Shown here piece after piece: positions 56,814 to 64,000 of a DNA stretch of 64,000 nt. The position numbers were made by a program, and so were the translations under genes. Source of the DNA: Kalmusia sp. IMI 367209 (taxonomy: Eukaryota; Ascomycota; Dothideomycetes; Pleosporales; Didymosphaeriaceae); NCBI GenBank assembly GCA_027946365.1, contig JAPEUQ010000004.1, positions 3,224,001-3,288,000 on the forward strand. Reading direction: 5' to 3'. The notes beneath the pieces were generated by a model, which saw nothing but the letters and a program-made list of their open reading frames with translations, was not told the DNA's origin and made no database searches. The stretch's first letter is position 1; each line of letters begins with the position of its first letter.

Positions 56814-56898
56814 CACAGGGAAAGAGTTTGAGGACATCTCCGCTTTTGTATCATGTATCATGGGGTAGTCTAGCTCACGATGCGTCCTTGAAAATTTG
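56814..56898. repeat. Diverged repeat, copy A
   Basis: By ungapped eye alignment this 85-bp stretch matches copy B at 57719-57803 at 61 of 85 positions, with CCGCTTTTGTAT and AGCTCAC shared exactly. It lies 50 bp after the stop of the glycosyltransferase gene. Confidence 0.55.
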
Positions 56899-57718
56899 TT
56901 CTGGTACTGTGGATATCGACCATCGACACTGATTACGCGGTGCTTTACGGCCTGGCACTGCAACATTCCGCACCACAGATAACAACAAGCTTGGAGAACT
57001 TTGATTGAGGAAGAGTTTTGAGAGGTGTCGATGAGGGCACTGAGAAATTTTCCGTGCGCCCTTGAGTCTAAAACATATCACTCATCGGTAACATGCCATA
57101 CGAGTCACGAGTTGCAAGTCTAGAACGTAAGAACCCTCTAGTTGATGCGTTCAATCTGGAGCACAAGGTTCATAATGTGGTGGGCCTGATTTCGGAATGT
57201 TTTCAATATCGGCGTATCATCCAAATACCATCATAAATTCAAAATTGCTAGAGGATAGCTGAATTCAGACAATGTTGGCTTCGCAAAATTGATGACGATG
57301 GTTAGGGTTCTGTGAAAATCGCTTGAGAAGACTTTGGCTTTTGTACAAATGTTTTGTCTCTGAAGATATAGACTCTCTTAATCGATGTTCCAACAATGGT
57401 GAGCGAAGATTGCTGGCCCTGTGACACATCGTTGACTATGAAGGCCGTCTTCAGCGACGTTGAAACATGCATCTAGATCGCCACGTTACATCGCTTTCCT
57501 CCCATGAGTCTCCAAGCCAGGAGTACTACCATCCAGAATCTATTCCCTTTCAACAGATATAAAGGCCGGCTGCCTACACTATACTCGAAATCTACATGGT
57601 TCAGAGAATATGTATAGCTTCAATTGCTGTCATCAATGCCCCATTTCGTTCTCGAAAAGAAGTCTTCGATGATAGAGGTGATGGTTAGAGATAGTTTCTC
57701 CGCTTATAGTATATACAG

Positions 57719-57803
57719 CACAGGACAAAATCTGGAGGATCCTTCCGCTTTTGTATTACGTATCCTGGGGCACCTCAGCTCACAATTCATCCTCGAACTT
57801 TTG
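57719..57803. repeat. Diverged repeat, copy B
   Basis: Partner of 56814-56898, same orientation, about 900 bp apart. Many differences are transitions. It may be the tail of a lost duplicate of the upstream gene's 3' end. Confidence 0.55.
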
Positions 57804-58092
57804 CCTTAGTCCAAGGCATGATTTCACAGCTCATTACATCCAGTGCCTTCGGACTACAGGCTCGCAAGACGATTTAGGTAATTCTTGTAGCTTGTATTGC
57901 CATGGCGAAAGTCGTAAAGGTCGGTGAGAGACGGGAAGGAGGAAAGTGGTCGCGTGATCGGGTTCCAAGTACTTAGGGCGGGCTAAGGCGTGAAATGGTT
58001 AATCAGCCAAGCCCGACGAGCCGCACAACTGGCTGTCCTCGCCCACCACTTCAACTTGCGCACAACGCCTCTCCTAGGTTGCAACCTACCGG

Positions 58093-61088
58093 ATGGCCCC
58101 ATCTGGCGAGTTAGCGCTGCCAGATAATACTGCGCACCAGAATGGAAGGCCGCGGAGGCGGCCGGTGAATGGTGGGTCTTTCCACACTCATTTCATCCTC
58201 GCCCGACGACCCGATGCAATCCGCCGGTACAACTCCGCAATGATATCAGTGAATGCTAACTTTGTTTTAGCATGCGCAACCTGTCGAGCTCGAAAAGTAA
58301 GTAGTAGGACTTTCAGGCACGTTACAGCGGTCCTAAGCTGTAATCACTGTTTATGAGAACGAATCAATCTGGCCCGTTACATTCCCTGGTTCACGCTAGA
58401 TTGGTGCAGGGGCTACGGTGCAACCTGCGCCGCGCCTATCCCTTCTAACGGCAGTGGCACAAGCATACAGTGCTGATATAGTAACATAGGTGAAGTGCGA
58501 TGAACGTGCGAACGGATGCCTCAACTGCGAGCGACTGCAGTTGACTTGTGTACAGCATGGCAGCGAGCCTCCTCCAGAGACGAACAGTTCTTCGCGTGGT
58601 ATCACAGGTATCAAACGCAAACGAACCTTCCGAGTCTGCATTCCCTGCCGCCAGAGTAAGATCAAGTGCTCAGGAGAGAGGCCTGTCTGTTCAAGATGTA
58701 AACAGAGATCCGCTGCCTGTATCTACGATGCTGAGGCTGCAGAGCCGGCGTGGGTCCAGGCCGTAACGCCTACGCCGCAGTATCATACCCCCGGTATCGA
58801 GACTCCGAGTATATCACCGCCCCGGCGTGCCAGTACAGCCACCTCTTTAGGATCGCATAGGGATTACCCTCCTTCTCTTGCATGGTACGTTTCATATTAT
58901 TATGAATAATATACGCTGAGATCAAATCGATAGGTTATTCGTAACGGAGCTTCCTCCACGAGCGAAGTTGCATAACTTATTAGACGTGTATTTCAACAAT
59001 GTGCGTTTGTCCTGGCCCTTCTCATCACATTACCTACATGACGATCAAGTGCTAAGTCTCTAGGTGCATCCAATTCGAGTGTTTGCCTTTGTGTAAGTAA
59101 ATCGAACCACTAAACTACATACAACGCAACGAATACTAATTAGAGACGTTAGACACAAACCATCCTTCATGCGCATGCTTGATGAAAGCGTCGTTATTGA
59201 CAGCGCAAATCGGGCTCTGTTGTATATCATGTGCGCTCATGCTGCTAAGTGTACGTAAGCTGGTATTCAGCAATTCGAATGAAGCTAATTGCCTTGTGTT
59301 GATTTAGTCTATGCCCTTGAATATAGCGACACCACCTCGCCCTTATCGAGAGAAATCATCCAGATGGCTGGTAGCCAGTGGGCAAAGATGGCCAAAGATA
59401 TGTACTTCTCCGATTACAGTACTATTTCTGTCGTGAAGCTCAAGGTACTTGTGCTGCTGCATGACCACGAGGCTCGGCTCGGCAACTACGCAGGGTCTTT
59501 TCTTCTTACAGGATTAATTGTTCGTATGGCACATGCTCTCCAGCTTCACACGGAATCTAAAGAACAGCCTGGAGTACCAAATGATGTCTCATTGAGAGAA
59601 TCTCGACGAAGATTGATGTGGGCTTGCTACATGGTCGACGTCTGGGCTGGCAGCGGCGTGGACCAACTTACCATCTTGAACGAGAAAGACATTAAGCTGC
59701 AACTGCCGTGCAATGAGCGACAATTCCTGCTACAGATCCCGCATGTCACGGAAACTCTACAGCCTGGCGAGGTACTCGACCATCTGAAAGCAGAAGACAT
59801 TCCAGGTCAGCCGTGGCAGAATATGGGAATGAGTGCATATTTTGTTCGGATCGCATATATCTGGAAGCGAGTTCTTCGGTACGTGAAACATCTGGACGCA
59901 GTGCAACCCCCCATGGGTACCAAACACCGAGTTCACAAAATTGAACAAAGCGATCGAAGAATGGAAGTACAGTCATCCATCATGGATGTCTTTCTCCTCG
60001 GATAACATTTACATCCGAAGAGAATCCTCCCAGCTCGGTGCATTATTCATCATTCACTGCATGTATCACCATGTCTTATGCGACCTACATCGAATCGCTC
60101 TGCCGAATCTATTCAAGATGCGAAATCCTTTTCAATTCCCTCCGGAACAATTCTCATTCATGTCTAACCTGCAGGCTACCTGTTTCGAACACGCGCAACG
60201 GGTATCGAATCTTACTTCAACGATCCTTCAGCACGGTGTGAAATATCTTGCCGATCCGATCTTGCCAGGGTTTGTGTACAATAGTAGTCGTATAATGCTC
60301 TATTATATCGCCCGGATCTTAGACAGATCCAAGCAAGATGCAGAAACAGTGACGAGTCGCACGCTAGAGCTAGTAGAGCTAAACAATCAAGCTCTTCGCG
60401 CAATGAGCCAACTCTATCCGCTTGCGGAACCCCTGGTAAGTTATAACCTCACAGGAGTAAATTCCGACGATCTAATCAAGTTCAAGTACATTAACACTGA
60501 ACGATGGCTTGAAAAAGTGCGCGAAAGCATAGCACGTGGCGCCCCTTTAGATCCTTATATCCCTCCGCAAGACCCTGCCAACCCACATCCCGAGGAGATG
60601 CCAGACTCGAGGTATGTATCGTGTGCTTTCTGCGCCATCTACGTTAACATATTCCGATAGCATGGACAGTTCGTCGGTACCGACGCCTATTCCTTCGGTC
60701 GAAACAATGCACCTATCTGTCTCACAACCCATGCATCCTCCCATGACCAATCCTGTGGACTCCATGATGGACATGTCCAATTCGCACCCAACAAATGGCA
60801 ACTTTGTTGCGGCGAGTGCGTATCCGTACACTATCACGGCATCGTCTGGGCCTTTATCATTGGGGTCCCCAACGAATGCTCTCCTCTATGCATGAGGCAC
60901 CATCACCACAGCCGGATCATATGAGCGCTGTATATTATCCGGGACTGGAAAACCTCGAGCAGCCTATGTTTGATTTGAATGATCTACAAAACTTCTTCGA
61001 GTGGCCGCATGATGAAAATGGGCCGCCGCCGACCGGTGTTGATGGCTTGGGACCGTTAGGGTGGAATAATTTGTCGAGCATGCAATAA
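58093..61088 (+). CDS. Transcription factor with two Zn2Cys6 fingers, two apparent frame breaks
   Basis: Exons 58093-58171, 58271-58296, 58490-58884, 58934-59000, 59064-59092, 59144-59250, 59308-60611, 60661-61088. Finger 1 has Cys28, 31, 38, 45, 48, 55 and finger 2 Cys85, 88, 95, 102, 105, 112, both with canonical spacing. The middle region is typical of fungal regulators (LLTGLIVRMAHALQLH, RRRLMWACYMVD). Near 59907-59912, a run of six C, the frame changes: RVLRYVKHLDAVQPP is followed in frame by unrelated residues, while the next frame gives WVPNTEFTKLNKAIEEW. A second change of the same sense is needed between about 60780 and 60893 to reach the C-terminus FFEWPHDENGPP. Either sequencing errors or a young pseudogene. 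Confidence 0.7.
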
Positions 61089-61375
61089 ATCGACGAAGTA
61101 GAGAGATATACCCGATTTTTTTTATACCGCCACAAAAGACCCAATGAGTTCATTCCTGCGTATGAGGAATGGGCCAATGTTACACAACATTGAGTGTCAC
61201 CTCACGTTCACCTAAAAAGCTTTGGCGCCGAATGTGATGGCAGGCCGCAACTTACCCCGCCTTCATTTTCATTCTCACCATCCACACCAAACAGTACAGA
61301 ATCTTCATAAGCGACTAAATTTTATCCTCTTCCCTCGCCCCGGTTTAGTCTACTCCACTTCTTTCCACCGCGAGC

Positions 61376-62400
61376 ATGGTCATGACGCGCAAATGTCGTT
61401 ATGATGACTTTGTAGAGTCTATGAAATTGTGCGTCCTTATAAAAACCCCAAGTCCATACCACCTGAGCTGACAGCATGCTTTTAAGCTTCTCGAGACTGG
61501 CAGTTATTCCGATCTCGTGATTGCCTGTGGAAACGGGACATGGAAAGCCCACAAAGCTATCGTCTGCTCTAAGTTCGTTTTTTTCGACGCATGCACTAGG
61601 CACGGAAAGGAATTGCCACCTGAGTGGTAAGTACAGTCGAGAATTTGCTGAGTCGAAGTAAGAGGCTGCCGAAGGAAAAGTGGACCTGCCAGAGGATGAC
61701 CCCGAGATGGTCGCGTACATGATTAAGTACATGGGCGAGATAGAATATCAACTTCCATCTGAAGATATTGCTGGCCCCTGGTGGATCAAGCCCGATTGGC
61801 CCAATTGTAATGAAGAGCTTTCAGCAGAGACGTTCAGATCATGGGATTCGATGTGCTGGAAAATTTCAACAAGAACGCTCGACTCTCTGATGGAAAGATT
61901 TCTAGCGGTGCGGAAGGTAATGATAGTTTACATAACCACCATACTTTTCGCTAAACTTTGTGCAGAATTTGGTGGGAAAGGTCATGTTGTGAGGCCAAAA
62001 CATGTCCTATGCGGATTTGGAAGAGGTCAATGTTATATAGAAGGCCGCTGACGATGCAGAAAAGCTAAGCCCAGATGCTTGTCCCTTGGCTATCAACAAT
62101 CCTGACGCGTATGTTCACGCCAACATCTATTCCATCGCCGAAAAGCACAATATCAAGGGGTTGAAACAGGAAGCCGCTCAAAGATTCGAGAAGAGTCTCG
62201 ACAATATGTCTTCCGGTGATTCCTTCTACGAAGCTGTCAGGGTTGCCTTCACGACTACCCTCAGTACTGACATGGTTCTTCGAGATATGATTGCCAAGTA
62301 CGTTTGCAACGAGAAAAGCCTATACGGGATGTACGACTTGCTGGTGGAAGACATGCAGAGCATCCCTGGGTTAGCTTTCCTTATCTGGCGATACGAGTAG
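61376..62400 (+). pseudogene. BTB/POZ-domain gene, apparently decayed
   Basis: Pieces of a fungal BTB protein appear in order: RKCRYDDFVESMK, then ETGSYSDLVIACGNGTWKAHKAIVCSKF (shown in parts), RHGKE, EAAEGKVDLPEDDPEMV, and a C-terminal half AYVHANIYSIAEKHNIKGLK with helices to 62400. I could not join them with normal splice sites: the donor after the first piece, that after RHGKELPPEW (GTAAGT at about 61628), and the junction before the last part all leave the wrong phase. So the gene looks broken in at least two places, although unusual introns cannot be excluded. A working copy would be an adaptor of a Cul3 ubiquitin ligase or similar. Confidence 0.55.
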
Positions 62401-62917
62401 TCACTTTTGGATAAGGCGAGGTCGGGGAGCCAAGAATCAAATAGCAGCAGCAGATATAGGCGTCGAGCAGTCGACCATCTGATGAGGTATCTTAGGATAC
62501 GTGGTTTTAGCGCGGACGCTGTCAATTACACGTAATGGTATAGTACAAAGCGGCCTAAGCAGTTTCAAAAGCTGCTCTACGTAATTCAAGTGGAATGAAC
62601 TGTATTGAACACCGAAGACTTCGCTTTTTATCTTTGGTGCTAGCTTGGGTCTGAAGTTTTCACTAAAGCTATCGTGATATTCTATCAAGGAAACCTCCGT
62701 CTGCATTTGCAAGATCGTCAAGAGCATACGTTTCACGAGAAACGCTGGGTATACATAGCTTTAGCACATATAAGTAATTGCAGAAAAGGAAGACTCAAGT
62801 CAGCGTGAGATACAGTCTACTACAGACACAAATCTCACAAGTAAAGAGACAAACATCCATGAGCACCATGACCAAATTCTACCTGCGCGATATTCTTGCC
62901 AACATGCTTCTAGTCGC
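62401..62917. other. Intergenic, convergent 3' ends
   Basis: Between the BTB remnant and the 3' end of the last gene; no feature seen. Confidence 0.55.
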
Positions 62918-64000
62918 TCATGGAAGCATTAAAAAATCATGATGATCGCCCAGCCCATACAGTTCGGTCTGTTCCATCGTCGTGCTCAGGCCGCAATGTT
63001 CTGGGACGCCGCACTTTGGATGCCCATAGCAGTCGCTAAAAGCCATCAGTACGCCTTAAAAAAAGTTGCAATTTTCAATGACTCACAGCCAAAAAGATTC
63101 CGAACACTGGACGCGATCGCAGTTGCCTACAAAGTGGTAAGCAGATGTTGACAAGTAGCTATATGTTGGTCAAGAACTCACCATCAACGCGCTTCGAAAT
63201 GCAGACAGCGTCCCAACCAAACGGCTTGCCGCCATATTCCTTCGAAAACTTGGGCAACATCAAGTCCGGGATCGACGCCCAGAGCGCCGTCAGCGCCCCG
63301 ACACAGTCATTCATGCCCTCGTCCGTTCTCTGGAATGATGTCAGCAATGATGATTATAACGCGAGCATCGATACGTACGCCGTTGAACTCAATACCGACA
63401 CGCAGGTGCGGCGCAACATCGGCACCAGTGCCGTATATCCCGACTTGGATCCAGTCGGCGCTGTTGGCGAACTCCCTGCAACCTCTTTCCTGCAATTGAT
63501 AGCGGTTCGTGTCGCAGTCAGTTATGATCTTGAACATTGCGTATGCGGTGTCGATCATGAGCTTCTGCTGATTACGACTGGTGGACCAGTCGCTCAGCAC
63601 GCGGAGCTTCACGTTCGCCTCACAACCAACATTGTAGCAGATGTCGATTAGTTGCCACCAACCATCCCGGCAATGCGCACGCTCTTCCCACTCACTGTCT
63701 TCATCGGGACACAGCTTGTGCAGCCCCATTCGAAAACGGCTGGCGAGTATCATCTCATGCGTATCTATGTGTTCGTAAGTGAAACCAACATGTTGACTGG
63801 AGGGTGTCGTCAGTGTATGCGCTACTCAGGAGGCTTCACGCTCAACTTACCGCCTCCAACCTATCATGACCTCCAGTTTGAGTTGGGGCTCATCCGTTGT
63901 GTCCGCATCTCCTACCATCAAGCCCATGGAGCTCGCCATGCTGAAAGTACCGGGAATCTTGCTGGGTTGCGTGCCTACAATAGTCGTAAGTATACAGCGT
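62918..64000 (-). CDS. Unknown protein with Cys-rich C-terminus, 5' part outside window
   Basis: Exons reading leftward: at least one beyond 64000, then 63974-63851, 63796-63379, 63329-63182, 63126-63087 and 63035-62918. Introns of 49-60 nt with normal GT..AG borders keep the phase: IGWRR joins QHVGFTYEHIDTHEM, and GIEFNG joins RTDEGMNDCVGAL. The visible part has nine or more cysteines: CRDGWWQLIDICYNVGC in the middle and DCYGHPKCGVPEHCG near the end. If the last intron is not removed, the protein stops earlier at 63083 (SESFWL). The cysteines suggest an exported or disulphide-bonded protein, but the N-terminus that would carry a signal peptide is not visible. Family not recognised. Confidence 0.6.

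Larger units (their letters stand above)
56764..58092. other. Intergenic with diverged repeat pair
   Basis: About 1.3 kb without a gene. It holds two related 85-bp segments (see separate entries). The open frame at 57624-57809 that covers the second copy has no domain features. Confidence 0.55.

Noticed and set aside
62939..63651. Plus-strand frames of 70 and 168 codons near the right edge
   Set aside because: The minus strand yields a consistent multi-exon gene with good splice sites over the same bases.
1..64000. tRNA genes, rRNA genes, CRISPR arrays or complete transposons
   Set aside because: I found none by eye; a short tRNA could be missed, so tRNAscan-SE and a repeat search would be needed to exclude them.

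Overview
The window is chromosomal DNA of a filamentous ascomycete (Pezizomycotina; a Dothideomycete is my best guess, but no marker here proves the class). Evidence: many short spliceosomal introns (about 44-75 nt, GT..AG, with CTAAC/CTGAC-like branch sites), Zn2Cys6 regulators with fungal-specific middle regions, TRI12-type MFS pumps, and single-copy eukaryotic housekeeping genes (Dom34/Pelota, RNA polymerase III subunit RPC6). Exon borders below were worked out by hand from splice signals, reading phase and protein-family continuity.

Layout. 1-3 kb: 3' part of Dom34, then a basic/coiled-coil protein that seems to contain a motor-less piece of a Pif1/Helitron-type helicase. 3.7-7.1 kb: an SDR oxidoreductase followed on the same strand by a Baeyer-Villiger-type flavin monooxygenase. 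7.8-13 kb (minus strand): a large protein with two cyclic-nucleotide-binding domains, an F-box and leucine-rich repeats, then a Pro/Arg-rich protein with a glycine zipper. 14.3-24.6 kb: a small unknown protein, an alpha/beta hydrolase, a TRI12-like MFS transporter, RPC6, a SAM methyltransferase, and an intronless methyltransferase of a family otherwise typical of actinobacteria. 25.6-27.7 kb: two unknown proteins, one an 11-heptad coiled coil with a C-terminal membrane anchor.

28-54.7 kb is a dense run of catabolic-looking enzymes with no polyketide synthase, NRPS or terpene synthase: aldehyde dehydrogenase, two SDRs, a 4-coumarate:CoA-ligase-like acyl-CoA synthetase, a second Baeyer-Villiger-type monooxygenase, a Zn2Cys6 regulator, a PRISE-like reductase, a second MFS transporter, an EthD-domain protein, a zinc alcohol dehydrogenase, an HSL-type esterase, an ACAD10/11-like acyl-CoA dehydrogenase and an APH-fold kinase. 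Two divergently transcribed products end in peroxisomal signals (-SKL and -AKL). Read together, the set could turn a ketone into an ester or lactone, open it to a hydroxy acid, load that on CoA, and remove the internal hydroxyl by phosphorylation and elimination before beta-oxidation. This is an inference from gene content and is my main candidate for an undescribed system.

55.4-64 kb: a Gnt1-like glycosyltransferase, a regulator with two tandem Zn2Cys6 fingers but two apparent frame breaks, a decayed BTB/POZ gene, and a partial unknown gene with a cysteine-rich C-terminus running off the right edge.
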